A stretch of DNA of 47,749 nt from contig REED01000036.1 in the NCBI GenBank assembly GCA_007695225.1, positions 1-47,749 of the forward strand. The letters are read 5' to 3'. The translations under genes were made by a program, and so were the position numbers. The notes under the pieces are model-generated. The model was not told the origin of the DNA and ran no database searches. It was given only the letters and a program-made list of their open reading frames with translations. Positions 6,386 to 14,905 of this stretch are shown here, piece after piece. Source of the DNA: Gemmatimonadales bacterium. GTDB taxonomy: Bacteria > Gemmatimonadota > Gemmatimonadetes > Longimicrobiales > Gaopeijiaceae. The first letter of the stretch is position 1; each line of letters opens with the position of its first letter.

Positions 6386-9244
6386 GTGGCGAAACACAGC
6401 AACGATCCGTTCGGCGCACGCACCACCGTGGACCTTCCCGAGGGGAAGACCGCATTCTACCGCATCTCGAAGCTGGAGGAAGAGGGGATCACCTCCATCG
6501 ACCGCCTTCCCTTCTCCATGCGGATCCTCCTGGAAAACACCCTCCGGAACGCCGGCAAGGGATACGTGTCCGAGGCGGACGTGAAGGCCGTGGCCGCGTG
6601 GAGCCCCAGTAACGCCGGCGCCAACTTCCCCTTCATGCCCTCTCGAGTGGTCCTGCAGGACTTCACCGGGGTTCCGGCGGTGGTGGACCTGGCGGCCATG
6701 CGCTCCGGGCTGGCCTCCATGGGGGGAGACCCGCAGCGCATCAACCCGGTGGTCCCCGCCGACATGGTCATCGACCACTCGGTACAGGTGGACTACTTCG
6801 GCTCCCAGGACGCCTATCGTCTGAATGTGGAGAAGGAGATGGAGCGGAACCGGGAGCGGTACGCCCTCCTCCGCTGGAGCCAGGAGGCCTTCAAGGACTT
6901 CAGCGTCGTCCCCCCGGGCACAGGGATCGTCCACCAGGTGAACCTGGAGTACCTGGCCTCGGTGATGCATCGCCGGGAGGAGGACGGGGCCCATGTGGCC
7001 TACCCCGACACCCTGGTGGGTACCGACTCCCACACCACCATGATCAACGGATTGGGCGTGGTGGGCTGGGGCGTGGGCGGAATCGAAGCCGAGGCCGTCC
7101 TCCTGGGGCAGCCCTACTACATGCTTCTCCCTGAGGTGGTGGGGGTGAAGATCACCGGCTCCCTTCCCGAAGGAGCCACGGCCACCGACCTGGTGCTCCG
7201 GGTCACCGAGCTCCTCCGGGCCCACGGCGTGGTGGGGCGGTTCGTGGAGTTCTACGGAAAGGGGCTGTCCGCCCTCCCCCTGCCGGACCGGGCCACCATT
7301 GCCAACATGTCGCCGGAGTACGGCGCCACCATCGGATTCTTCCCGGTGGATGAGGAGACCCTTCGCTACCTGGAGGGCACGGGGCGTGACCCGGGACTCG
7401 TGAAGCGGGTGGAGACCATCTCGAAGGAACTGGGCCTCTTCCGAACCGACGAGACCCCGGATCCGGAGTACACCAACAGCCTGGAGCTGGACCTCTCGGG
7501 GATCGAGCCATCGGTGGCCGGACCCCGGCGTCCCCAGGATCGGATCGTCCTCCGGGATCTCAAGCAGGGCTTCCAGGGCGACCTGGCGGGGCTTCTCCCC
7601 CAGGGGTTCACCCTTCCAGACAATGGCGGTGACCGGCCCTCGGAGAACTGGGCCGGCGAGGGGGGTGGCGACGCCCTGGTGACCGCCTCCGGCGGTGAGG
7701 CCCCGGAGCCGGTCCCCGCCACCGGCGGCGCCCGGCACTCGGCCACCGTGGTGGCGCGGTCCAGCCATCCTCGGAAGGCCACCATCGAGATGGACGGGCA
7801 GACCATGGAGATCACCGATGGCACCATCGTCATGGCGGCCATCACCTCCTGCACCAATACGTCCAACCCCTCGGTGATGGTGGGAGCTGGGCTGCTGGCC
7901 AAGAAGGCCGTGGAGCGGGGAATGCAGGTGAAGCCCTGGGTGAAGACCTCCATGGCGCCGGGCTCCAAGGTGGTGACGGACTACCTGGAGACGTCGGGAC
8001 TCCTCCCGTACCTGGAGAAGCTCCATTACGACGTGGTGGGCTATGGGTGCACCACCTGCATCGGAAACTCCGGCCCCCTCCCTGAGCCCATCGCCGAGGC
8101 GATCCAGGAAAAGGGGCTGGTGGCCGCGGCCATCCTCTCCGGAAACCGGAACTTCGAAGCCCGAATCCATCCGCTGATCCGTGCCAACTACCTGGCCTCG
8201 CCCATGCTGGTGGTGGCGTTCTCCCTGGCGGGGCGCATCGACATCGACATGGACAAGGAGCCCCTGGGTGAGGACGCCGAGGGGAACCCGGTCTTCCTCC
8301 GGGACCTCTGGCCGTCCCAGCAGGAGATCCGCGACACCATCCGGAGCTCCCTGAAGCCTGAGATGTACATCCGGCGCTACTCAGAGGTCTTCGAGGGAGA
8401 TGAGCTCTGGAAGGCCCTCCCCCTCCCAGAGGGGGACATGGCGCTCTACGAGTGGGACGATGCATCCACCTACATCCAGAACCCGCCCTTCTTCGAGGGG
8501 ATGAGCCTGGACCTGACCCCCGGGCGGGATGTGAAGGGAGCCCGGGTCCTGGCTATACTGGGGCACACCACCACCACGGATCACATCTCCCCGGCCGGCG
8601 CCATCCCCAAGGACGAGCCTGCCGGACGGTATCTCCAGCAGAAGGGTGTGAAGCCCTGGGAGTTCAACACCTTCGGATCCCGTCGGGGGAACCACGAGGT
8701 GATGATGCGGGGAACCTTCGGAAACATCCGGATCCGGAACCTCATGCTGGAGGACAAGGAGGGGGGATACACCCGGCACCTTCCTGACGGAGAGGTCCTT
8801 CCCATCTTCGACGCCGCCATGAAGTACCAGGAAAAGGGCACCCCCCTGGTGATCCTGGCCGGCCAGGAGTACGGCGCCGGATCCTCCCGGGACTGGGCGG
8901 CGAAGGGAACCGCCCTCCTGGGTGTGAAGGCGGTCATTGCCGAGAGCTACGAGCGGATCCACCGCTCCAACCTGGTGGGGATGGGTGTGCTTCCCCTCCA
9001 GTTCCAGGATGGGGAGTCCCCCACCTCGCTGGGGCTGGACGGCACCGAGAGCTTCGACATCGAGGGGATCGCCGATGGGTTGGCCGCCAATGGGACGGTA
9101 AAGGTCATCGCCCGGAAGGACGACGGCGACGCGGTGGAGTTCCAGGCCGATGTCCGCCTCGACTCCGATGTGGACCTGGAGTACTACCACAATGGCGGCA
9201 TCCTCCACACCGTGCTCCGGAAGATGGCGAAGGGGGAGATGTAG
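6386..9244 (+). CDS. acnA: Aconitate hydratase A
   Basis: 952 residues; interconverts citrate and isocitrate in the TCA cycle using a [4Fe-4S] cluster. The three cluster ligands are Cys489 (ITSCTNTSNPS), Cys555 and Cys558 (YGCTTCIGNSGP); the 66 and 3 spacing is that of AcnA/IRP1-type aconitases. Other hallmarks are VGTDSHTTMINGLGVVGWGVGG near residue 215, GYTRHLPDGE and the C-terminal swivel domain with GAGSSRDWAAKG. The protein is about 50 residues longer than usual because of a Gly/Glu-rich stretch around residues 385-450 just before the second cluster segment. The start is a GTG with GCAGGGA seven bases upstream. It stands alone: a divergent gene on the left and two hairpins on the right. 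Confidence 0.97.
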   Translation: MAKHSNDPFGARTTVDLPEGKTAFYRISKLEEEGITSIDRLPFSMRILLENTLRNAGKGYVSEADVKAVAAWSPSNAGANFPFMPSRVVLQDFTGVPAVVDLAAMRSGLASMGGDPQRINPVVPADMVIDHSVQVDYFGSQDAYRLNVEKEMERNRERYALLRWSQEAFKDFSVVPPGTGIVHQVNLEYLASVMHRREEDGAHVAYPDTLVGTDSHTTMINGLGVVGWGVGGIEAEAVLLGQPYYMLLPEVVGVKITGSLPEGATATDLVLRVTELLRAHGVVGRFVEFYGKGLSALPLPDRATIANMSPEYGATIGFFPVDEETLRYLEGTGRDPGLVKRVETISKELGLFRTDETPDPEYTNSLELDLSGIEPSVAGPRRPQDRIVLRDLKQGFQGDLAGLLPQGFTLPDNGGDRPSENWAGEGGGDALVTASGGEAPEPVPATGGARHSATVVARSSHPRKATIEMDGQTMEITDGTIVMAAITSCTNTSNPSVMVGAGLLAKKAVERGMQVKPWVKTSMAPGSKVVTDYLETSGLLPYLEKLHYDVVGYGCTTCIGNSGPLPEPIAEAIQEKGLVAAAILSGNRNFEARIHPLIRANYLASPMLVVAFSLAGRIDIDMDKEPLGEDAEGNPVFLRDLWPSQQEIRDTIRSSLKPEMYIRRYSEVFEGDELWKALPLPEGDMALYEWDDASTYIQNPPFFEGMSLDLTPGRDVKGARVLAILGHTTTTDHISPAGAIPKDEPAGRYLQQKGVKPWEFNTFGSRRGNHEVMMRGTFGNIRIRNLMLEDKEGGYTRHLPDGEVLPIFDAAMKYQEKGTPLVILAGQEYGAGSSRDWAAKGTALLGVKAVIAESYERIHRSNLVGMGVLPLQFQDGESPTSLGLDGTESFDIEGIADGLAANGTVKVIARKDDGDAVEFQADVRLDSDVDLEYYHNGGILHTVLRKMAKGEM

Positions 9245-9261
9245 GGGAGGCGGATGCGGCC

Positions 9262-9296
9262 CGGTGACCTGCCACCTTCCTCGTGGCAGGTCACCG
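9262..9296 (+). terminator. Perfect 14-bp hairpin downstream of acnA
   Basis: Arm CGGTGACCTGCCAC (9262-9275) pairs perfectly with 9283-9296 around a 7-base loop, 18 bases after the acnA stop. There is no U-tract, so it may act as a transcript 3' stabiliser or a weak terminator ahead of the next hairpin. Confidence 0.7.
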
Positions 9297-9321
9297 AGGC
9301 AGCCGGCCCGACGGCCCCCTG

Positions 9322-9365
9322 ACAAGAAACGGGCGCTCCCGCCAATGGGAGCGCCCGTTTCTTGT
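9322..9365. terminator. Bidirectional intrinsic terminator (19-bp perfect stem)
   Basis: Arms 9322-9340 and 9347-9365 are exact reverse complements (ACAAGAAACGGGCGCTCCC) around the loop GCCAAT. The outer AAGAAAC/GTTTCTT part supplies a U-rich run on either strand, so it can terminate acnA from the left and the convergent operon (last gene ends at 9470) from the right. Confidence 0.9.
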
Positions 9366-9390
9366 GTCCACTGACCTCACGCGCCGATCT

Positions 9391-9418
9391 GAGACGCGGT
9401 CCCCGAGACGCGGCCCCG
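9391..9418. repeat. 14-bp tandem duplication
   Basis: GAGACGCGGTCCCC (9391-9404) is followed by GAGACGCGGCCCCG (9405-9418), with two mismatches, in the short space between the acnA terminator and the convergent gene. Confidence 0.7.
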
Positions 9419-9453
9419 AAAGACCCGGGAGAGGTCAGCCGTAGAGGGGCTGG

Positions 9454-9473
9454 CTACCCTTACCTACCCTTAC
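9454..9473. repeat. 10-bp tandem duplication over a stop codon
   Basis: CTACCCTTAC is repeated exactly at 9454-9463 and 9464-9473. The stop codon of the minus-strand gene (TAA, complement of 9470-9472) lies in one copy. Confidence 0.75.
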
Positions 9474-10432
9474 CCCAGATCCCAGTCCCGATCTTGCTTC
9501 CGGAAGCCCACCGGCGTTCCCAGGACTTCCCGCAGGACGATGGCCTTGCGCATGTCCTCGATCTCGCCGGTCTCCAGGAGTCGGGTGTAGGCCCCCCGTC
9601 CCGAACCCCGGCGACGTCGCCCCTCTTCACCGGTAGCCGCGGCCCCCTCCACCGATCCCTGGACCCGGCCCCGCCCATCACTGATCTCCCCGGCGGTGAT
9701 GTCCTCCAGCTCCTCCCAGGGCTCCGGCGGAAGGGTATAGACCCGCTTCTCCTCTTCGTCCATCCCTTTCGTCCACCGGGACGAGTCTTCGCGCCCACCC
9801 ACCCCTTCCATCCACCGGGAGGAGCGCCGGGTCTCCCCCGGACCTTCCTGGGCCTTGGGTGTCCGTGCCCCACTTCGACTCCCGGAGGTCCACCGATCCG
9901 AGGGGACCGGTGCGGGAATCCGGGGCTCCCTGGGCGGCTCGGCCTCGGAGATGACGACTTCCGCCGGCTCCACCTGGGGCTCTGCCTCGGGCTCGGAGCT
10001 GCTGGACGACGACGGCTGCCCGGTAAGGATCGCCCAGAAGTCGTCGGGGACCATGGAGTCTGCGGTCTGGCGTTCCGGCTCCGTCCCGGATGTCCCCCTT
10101 CCCTGCCCGGCCGACTCTCCGGCTTGGCGACTGTCCCGGGTCTCAGCGGCGGCCTCAGTCTCCCGGCCCCTCCCATCGGAAGCCTTCCCCCGGTCCCGAC
10201 GCTGCTGCTCCATTCGCTCCCAACGCGCCTGGGCACGCTCCGCCCTCCGGCGCTTGGCCGCTTCCGGATCGGCTCGATCCGCCTCGGCTGTGGCTCCGAC
10301 ATCCTGGGCGCCTTCCTCGGTCTCCATCTCCTCCATCTGGCGCCGTTTTCCACGGCTCCGGGCCACCGCATCGAAGATGGCGGCGACGATGAAGAAGAGG
10401 ATGAAGAGGAGTTGGAAGAGTCCTTCCTCCAT
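9470..10432 (-). CDS. Acidic/arginine-rich single-pass membrane protein, last gene of the floA operon
   Basis: 320 residues, no recognised family. One N-terminal transmembrane helix (about residues 4-24, FQLLFILFFIVAAIFDAVA) is followed by a long polar region rich in Glu, Arg, Gln and Ser, with predicted helical stretches (KRRRAERAQARWERMEQ) and a Ser run (SSSSSS). A more ordered C-terminal piece (residues about 280-318) contains YTRLLETGEIEDMRKAIVLREVLG, likely a conserved helical motif, and may be the functional end. The ATG start lies six bases after the FloA stop, so it is almost certainly translated with floA. A longer frame in another phase (to 10491) reads as arginine/proline-rich shadow and is rejected. 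An adaptor or scaffold role at flotillin assemblies is inference from position only. Confidence 0.78.
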   Translation of the reverse strand: MEEGLFQLLFILFFIVAAIFDAVARSRGKRRQMEEMETEEGAQDVGATAEADRADPEAAKRRRAERAQARWERMEQQRRDRGKASDGRGRETEAAAETRDSRQAGESAGQGRGTSGTEPERQTADSMVPDDFWAILTGQPSSSSSSEPEAEPQVEPAEVVISEAEPPREPRIPAPVPSDRWTSGSRSGARTPKAQEGPGETRRSSRWMEGVGGREDSSRWTKGMDEEEKRVYTLPPEPWEELEDITAGEISDGRGRVQGSVEGAAATGEEGRRRRGSGRGAYTRLLETGEIEDMRKAIVLREVLGTPVGFRKQDRDWDLG

Positions 10433-10438
10433 CCGGGC

Positions 10439-11437
10439 CTACCTCCCGCCCTGGGGCTGCTGGCCGGCGTCGTCGGTGCCGGCGATGGCATCCCGCATGG
10501 AGGTATCGGACTGGATGTTCCGGTACTTCATGTAGTCCATGATCCCCAGGTTCCCCTCCTTGAAGGCCCCGGCAATGGCCAGGGGCACCTCGGACTCGGC
10601 CTCCACCAGGCGGGCCCGCATCTCCTGGACCTTGGCCCGGTTCTCCTGCTCCAGCGCCACGGCCATGGCCCGGCGCTCCTCGGCCCGGGCCTGGGCGACG
10701 CGCTTGTCGGCCTCGGCCTGGTCGGTCTGCAGTTCCGCACCGATGTTCTTGCCCACGTCCACGTCGGCGATGTCGATGGAGAGGATCTCGAAGGCGGTAC
10801 CTGAGTCCAGCCCCCGGGCCAGCACCGTCTTGGAGATGGAGTCGGGGTTCTCCAGCACCGCCTTGTGGGAGTCGGAGGAACCGATGGAGGAGACGATTCC
10901 CTCACCCACCCGGGCCAGGATGGTCTCCTCACCGGCACCACCCACCAGGCGGTTTATGTTGGCCCGGACCGTCACCCGGGCAATGGCGATGAGCTGGATC
11001 CCGTCCCGGGCCATGGCCGCCACCCGGGGGGTGGCGATGACCTTGGGGTTCACCGACACCTGTACCGCCTCGAAGACATCCCGGCCCGCCAGATCGATGG
11101 CCGCCGCCTGCTGGAAGGAGAGGTCGATGTTGGCCTTGTCGGCGGAGATGAGGGCCCGGACCACTCGGTCCACCCGGCCTCCCGCCAGGTAGTGGGCTTC
11201 CAGGTCCCCCACCTTAAGGTCGATGCCCGCCTTGGTGGCCCAGATCAGGGGTCGAACCACCGCGGGAGGATTGACCTTCCGGAGCCGCATTCCGATGAGG
11301 TAGCCGATCCCCACCCGGGCCCCGGCGGAAATGGCCTCGATCCAGAGCCGGACCGGGATGGCCCAGAGGAGGACGAGGGTGAGGAGGACGAGGCCGATGA
11401 GGGCCAGGGTGCCGGTCTGCGTTAGGAGTTCTTCCAT
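10439..11437 (-). CDS. floA: Flotillin-like protein FloA (SPFH family)
   Basis: 332 residues, the usual FloA/YqfA length. An N-terminal membrane segment (about residues 8-28, [21 protein letters not shown]) is followed by the family's hairpin-like [20 protein letters not shown] segment, an SPFH domain (residues about 60-210, with [21 protein letters not shown]) and a coiled-coil rich in Ala/Glu/Arg repeats ([20 protein letters not shown]) around 240-300. Bacterial FloA scaffolds functional membrane microdomains that gather signalling and secretion proteins. Upstream NfeD is its classic genomic partner; a 92-bp gap separates them. The three neighbouring genes appear to form one operon. Confidence 0.95.
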   Translation of the reverse strand: MEELLTQTGTLALIGLVLLTLVLLWAIPVRLWIEAISAGARVGIGYLIGMRLRKVNPPAVVRPLIWATKAGIDLKVGDLEAHYLAGGRVDRVVRALISADKANIDLSFQQAAAIDLAGRDVFEAVQVSVNPKVIATPRVAAMARDGIQLIAIARVTVRANINRLVGGAGEETILARVGEGIVSSIGSSDSHKAVLENPDSISKTVLARGLDSGTAFEILSIDIADVDVGKNIGAELQTDQAEADKRVAQARAEERRAMAVALEQENRAKVQEMRARLVEAESEVPLAIAGAFKEGNLGIMDYMKYRNIQSDTSMRDAIAGTDDAGQQPQGGR

Positions 11438-11529
11438 CTTCCGGAGGTGTAGAGAGGTTCAGGTCCGAGGCCGGGTGTTCCCGGCGCCGTGTGGGGGTCC
11501 GTGGGATGCGCGCCCTGGGGGCCGACGCC

Positions 11530-13053
11530 TCACGGTATGAGTCGAACGACGTGACGATATCCTTCCGAGGAGATGATGCGGATCCGGCTTCCCGCCTCGA
11601 TCCATTCCGATTCGGAGACCACGTCCACCCTTTCGTCCCCGAAGAGGCCGGTTCCTGAGGGACGGAGGTCGGTGAGGGCCGTCCCCTCCCGGTCGGTGAG
11701 CTCCATCCGCCGCACTGCCGAAGTATAGCCCGTTTCCTTGTCGGTGACCTCACCCAGGAAGATTCCCAGCCGGGTGAGACGACGGTTGGACGGGAGCCGC
11801 CGCAGGAGGAGCCAGGAGCTGGCCAGGACCAGCACCAGGGACGAGGAGAGCACGCCACTGGCCCGGGCGAAGTCGGGAGCGGTGGGGAGTCCCCCCAGGA
11901 GGGAAAGGTAGATCCCCGTGAGCATTCCGATCCCCCCCAGGATTCCGAAGACGCCCATCCCGGGGATGAGGAAGACCTCGACGAGGAGGAGCACGAGCCC
12001 GGCGCCGAAGAGGAGGACGCCCTCCATCCCAGCCAACCCGATGATGAGGTGGGAGCCGAAGAAGAGGGAGAGGGACAGGATTCCCGCCCCGCCCGCCAGC
12101 CCGAAGCCCGGGGTCTTGATCTCCACCAGGAGCCCCAGGAAGCCCAGGGAAAGGAGGAAGGGAGCCACCACGGGATGGGAGAGGAAGCGGACGATCCGTT
12201 CCGCCCAGTTCACCTCCTGGTCCCGGACCTCGTTCCCGTCGGTACCCAGTACCAGCATCAATGCGTCCCAGTTCTCCACCGAGGCCGCGTAGCCCAGATC
12301 GGTGGCCTCCTCGGTGGTGAGGGTCAACAGACGCCCCTCCTCCACCACGGAGGGGATCTGGATGTCCTCGTCCACCATGGCTTCGGCAATGGCGGGATCC
12401 AGTCCCCGGGCCTCGGCCAGGGACCGCATGGAACTCCGCATGGCCGAGACGATCTTCTCCGGCGCCTTTTCCCCCGTTCCATCCACCGGTGTGGCCGCGC
12501 CGATGACGGACCCCGGGCGCATGAAGATCCCGTCGGCGGCCAGGGAGATGAGGGCCCCAGCAGAGAGGGCCCGTCGGTTCACATAGGCAAACACCGGGAC
12601 ACTGGAGTCGCTGATGGCGTCGGCGATTCGCTCCGCCGCGTCCACCCGGCCCCCGGGCGTATCGATGTCCAGGATCAGGGCGCTCGCCCCCATGGCCTGG
12701 GCCTCCCTGACGCTCCGCTCCACGAAGGGTGCCAGCCCCAGTTCGATCACCCCCTCGATGGGCACCCGAAGGACCGGTCCACTCCGATTCGACTCCAGGG
12801 GAATGTTGACCCGGAAGGAGGCCACGGCGGCCTGCCCTTCCTGGATCCCGTTCTCGATCCCTTCCTGGACTCCTTCCTGGACTCCTTCCTGGTTCCCTGC
12901 CTGCAGGACTGCCGGCGCCGCGGGAACGATTCCGGGGACCATCAGGACGAGGCCGCTCCCCATGAGGAGCGCGGCGAGCCCGCGCCGGATTCGGCGAAGA
13001 CGGTTCCGGGACGGATCCGTTTCAGATGTTAGACGGGCAGCGCGACGACTCAT
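11530..13053 (-). CDS. NfeD-type membrane serine protease (ClpP-class)
   Basis: 507 residues, long-form NfeD. Order of parts: positively charged N-terminus with signal anchor (about 24-50); a repetitive QEGV/QEGI linker (55-74); a ClpP/SppA-like protease domain (about 95-260) with the DTPGG loop (131-135) and the likely nucleophile Ser164 in ALSAGALIS, and candidate general bases Lys196 or Lys200; four to five transmembrane helices (about 290-430); and a C-terminal OB-fold NfeD domain (about 435-507, starting LGEVTDKETG). Long NfeD proteases of archaea cleave hydrophobic stretches of stomatin-type partners. The start overlaps the upstream lipoprotein stop by 4 bp (ATGA). Confidence 0.93.
   Translation of the reverse strand: MSRRAARLTSETDPSRNRLRRIRRGLAALLMGSGLVLMVPGIVPAAPAVLQAGNQEGVQEGVQEGIENGIQEGQAAVASFRVNIPLESNRSGPVLRVPIEGVIELGLAPFVERSVREAQAMGASALILDIDTPGGRVDAAERIADAISDSSVPVFAYVNRRALSAGALISLAADGIFMRPGSVIGAATPVDGTGEKAPEKIVSAMRSSMRSLAEARGLDPAIAEAMVDEDIQIPSVVEEGRLLTLTTEEATDLGYAASVENWDALMLVLGTDGNEVRDQEVNWAERIVRFLSHPVVAPFLLSLGFLGLLVEIKTPGFGLAGGAGILSLSLFFGSHLIIGLAGMEGVLLFGAGLVLLLVEVFLIPGMGVFGILGGIGMLTGIYLSLLGGLPTAPDFARASGVLSSSLVLVLASSWLLLRRLPSNRRLTRLGIFLGEVTDKETGYTSAVRRMELTDREGTALTDLRPSGTGLFGDERVDVVSESEWIEAGSRIRIISSEGYRHVVRLIP
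12836..12894. repeat. Degenerate 12-bp tandem repeat in the nfeD linker
   Basis: CCTTCCTGGACT is exact at 12860-12871 and 12872-12883, partial at 12884-12894, and a diverged copy starts at 12836. On the coding strand it encodes the four-residue repeat QEGV/QEGI placed between the signal anchor and the protease domain. Confidence 0.85.
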
Positions 13054-13940
13054 GGACCTTCCTCCCTCGGTTCGTCCAACTCTCTCCGGTCCGGACCGTC
13101 GGAGGAACTCTCCAGGAGTCCCACGGCATACCAGGCCCGGCGCAGCGCGCGGGCTGGATCCCCTTCCTCCAGGGCATCACGCGCACCCAGAAGGAGGCGG
13201 TGGATTCGGGCTCGCGTCACTTCCGAATACGTCTCAGCCCCGGAATTCCTTCCCGTGGCGGAAGTGGAGGGATTGGAGTGACTTCTTTCCAGAACCTTCA
13301 GAGCCTCTTCCGTTTCGCGGATCAGGGCCAGGGCCAGCACCTCGGGGGTGGCCCGGCGAAGGTGGTCCGAGGCTTCCAGCGCCCATCGGAGCGCCCCCGC
13401 TCGATCTCCCGCCTGCAGCGCCGCCGATGCCCTCGCTCCCGCTTGGCCGGCATCGGCCACTGGGCCATCCAGGCTGGCCAGCTCAAGCCCGTCCAGGGCC
13501 CCGGAGACCCCGGCCAGCGCCTCCCGAACCCGACGCACCTCCCCCTCCAGCTCCTTCTCGTCGAGCCGAGGCTCCAGGACCAGGACCAGGGCCTGTACGG
13601 CCTCGGCTCGGATCCGGAGCCCCTCCTCTTCTGGAAGTGCCCAGGAGTCCGTCCAAAGGGCCTCCAACTCCGCCAGGGGGAGTTGCCTTCCCCACTGATC
13701 CACGAGTCCGGGGAGGGAGGGAAGGTCCCTCCCGAGGTGCAGGGTCGGCACCGGGGAGTCCGTCTCCACCGCCACCAGCGTCCCGGAATCCAGGTCACCA
13801 CATCCTGCTCCCAGAAACAGGACGCCAAGGAGGGCCCCGAATAAGGGGAGCGGACGGGCGGATGTGAACCGGGCATTCGGCCCAGGACAGGTCACGGAGA
13901 CCACCACGGGCCGGGTCCGCCGCAGGGGGCGAGAGGGCAT
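13050..13940 (-). CDS. Lipoprotein, first gene of the nfeD-floA operon
   Basis: 296 residues with no recognised family. A hydrophobic segment (LPLFGALLGVLFLGAG) ends at Cys47 in a lipobox-like GAGC, so the mature protein should be lipid-anchored and periplasmic. The mature part is mostly helical, with Leu/Ala/Glu-rich stretches (VRRVREALAGVSGALDGLELASL, RASAALQAGDRAGALRWALEASDHLRR) that look like tetratricopeptide-style paired helices. The arginine-rich N-terminus before the signal is long; one of the GTG codons about 11-15 residues in could be the true start. It overlaps the NfeD start by 4 bp, which argues for translational coupling and a shared job. Function unknown. Confidence 0.78.
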   Translation of the reverse strand: MPSRPLRRTRPVVVSVTCPGPNARFTSARPLPLFGALLGVLFLGAGCGDLDSGTLVAVETDSPVPTLHLGRDLPSLPGLVDQWGRQLPLAELEALWTDSWALPEEEGLRIRAEAVQALVLVLEPRLDEKELEGEVRRVREALAGVSGALDGLELASLDGPVADAGQAGARASAALQAGDRAGALRWALEASDHLRRATPEVLALALIRETEEALKVLERSHSNPSTSATGRNSGAETYSEVTRARIHRLLLGARDALEEGDPARALRRAWYAVGLLESSSDGPDRRELDEPREEGP

Positions 13941-14090
13941 GTTCAGGGGCCGGAAGTTGGATTGCCAGGGAGGAGGAAGCTACCGTGCGGAAGAGACTTT
14001 CCGCAATCTATCTACCCCCCTTCATGGCCACGGGTCCGTGGGCTGCACCTGGGGGGGATGCCACCTACCCGGACCCCGGCAACAGGTCCC

Positions 14091-14120
14091 TTGACCCTGG
14101 CGCCGGAATCCCCGTAGGTT
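14091..14120 (+). promoter_or_regulatory. Candidate sigma70 promoter of the tetR-crotonase operon
   Basis: TTGACC (14091-14096), an 18-bp spacer and TAGGTT (14115-14120). This resembles the -10 TAgg(a/t)T type common in GC-rich bacteria. The predicted start, about 7 bp further on, falls inside the palindrome at 14126-14141. Confidence 0.45.
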
Positions 14121-14125
14121 CACGA

Positions 14126-14141
14126 TCGAACGCTCGTCCGA
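14126..14141. promoter_or_regulatory. Candidate TetR operator
   Basis: TCGAACGCTCGTCCGA is a 16-bp inverted repeat with one mismatched pair, of the CGnnCG-centre-CGnnCG form often bound by TetR regulators. It begins five bases after the -10 hexamer and 67 bp before the tetR start, so binding there would block transcription initiation. Confidence 0.5.
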
Positions 14142-14207
14142 CTCTCCCGACCCCCGACGCCGGGGCGGCAGGTCCGATCCCTTCCCATCCCATCGTGGAG
14201 GCCCTGC

Positions 14208-14855
14208 GTGGATTCTCGCCCCTCCTATGACGAGAAGCTCCTGGGGATCCTCCGGGCGTCGGCGGGGATCTTCGCGGAGAAGGGGTATCACCGAGCCAGC
14301 ATCCGTGATATTTCGGCGGCCACCGGGATCAGCCTTTCGGGCCTCTATTACTATTTCCGAAGCAAAGAGGAGCTCCTCTTCCTGATCCAGGATCACTGTT
14401 TCGGCACCCTCCTCCAGCGCCTGGAGGAAGGGCTTCCCGGTGGCGATGACCCTGCGGCACACCTCCATCTCTTCATCCGGAATCACCTCCGCTTTTTCCT
14501 GGCCAACCGGGAGGAAATGAAGGTCCTTTCCCACGAGTCCGAGGTCCTGACGGGTGAGTATCGGGCCGGAGTGGCGGCCAAGAAGCGCCGCTACACGGAG
14601 CGGGCCAGCGATATCCTGGCGGAGTTGCTCCCACGGGGGGGAGTGGAGCTCCGCACGGCCACCTTCTCCTTGTTCGGGATGATGAACTGGATCTACACAT
14701 GGTACCGTCCGGACCGGGACGGGAACGCAGACGAGTTGGCGGAAAGCATGACCCACATCTTCCTGCGGGGATGCCTGACCCCAATGGGAGCGAAGAGGGA
14801 CGCGGCTCCCGACGGTGGGTTGGAGGGAGCGCCCTCCATCTGGCGTACAGGCTGA
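14208..14855 (+). CDS. TetR/AcrR family transcriptional regulator
   Basis: 215 residues. The N-terminal helix-turn-helix is clear: ILRASAGIFAEKGYHRASIRDIS, then AATGISLSGLYYYFRSKEELL, through about residue 60. The rest is the helical ligand-binding and dimerisation domain (residues about 70-195), including NHLRFFLANREEMKVLSHES, similar in layout to TetR proteins that sense acyl-CoA such as FadR of Gram-positives and KstR2. The last 20 residues are low complexity. The start is GTG at 14208 with GGAGG at 14197-14201. It lies 50 bp before a crotonase gene and at the head of a beta-oxidation gene run, so control of those genes and of itself through the palindrome at 14126 is likely but inferred. 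Confidence 0.93.
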   Translation: MDSRPSYDEKLLGILRASAGIFAEKGYHRASIRDISAATGISLSGLYYYFRSKEELLFLIQDHCFGTLLQRLEEGLPGGDDPAAHLHLFIRNHLRFFLANREEMKVLSHESEVLTGEYRAGVAAKKRRYTERASDILAELLPRGGVELRTATFSLFGMMNWIYTWYRPDRDGNADELAESMTHIFLRGCLTPMGAKRDAAPDGGLEGAPSIWRTG

Positions 14856-14905
14856 TATGTTTCTAGATGCATCCTTCGGTCACTTAAAAAACAGAGGTTC
14901 ATGAA

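Noticed and set aside
9470..10491. Longer alternative minus-strand frame (from 10491) at the end of the floA operon
   Set aside because: Its product is Arg/Pro/Gly-rich with no membrane helix, whereas the frame from 10432 has a clear transmembrane start and sits six bases after floA.
13941..14207. A plus-strand gene between the lipoprotein and tetR
   Set aside because: The short open frame there has no ribosome site or family resemblance and would cover the predicted promoter and operator.
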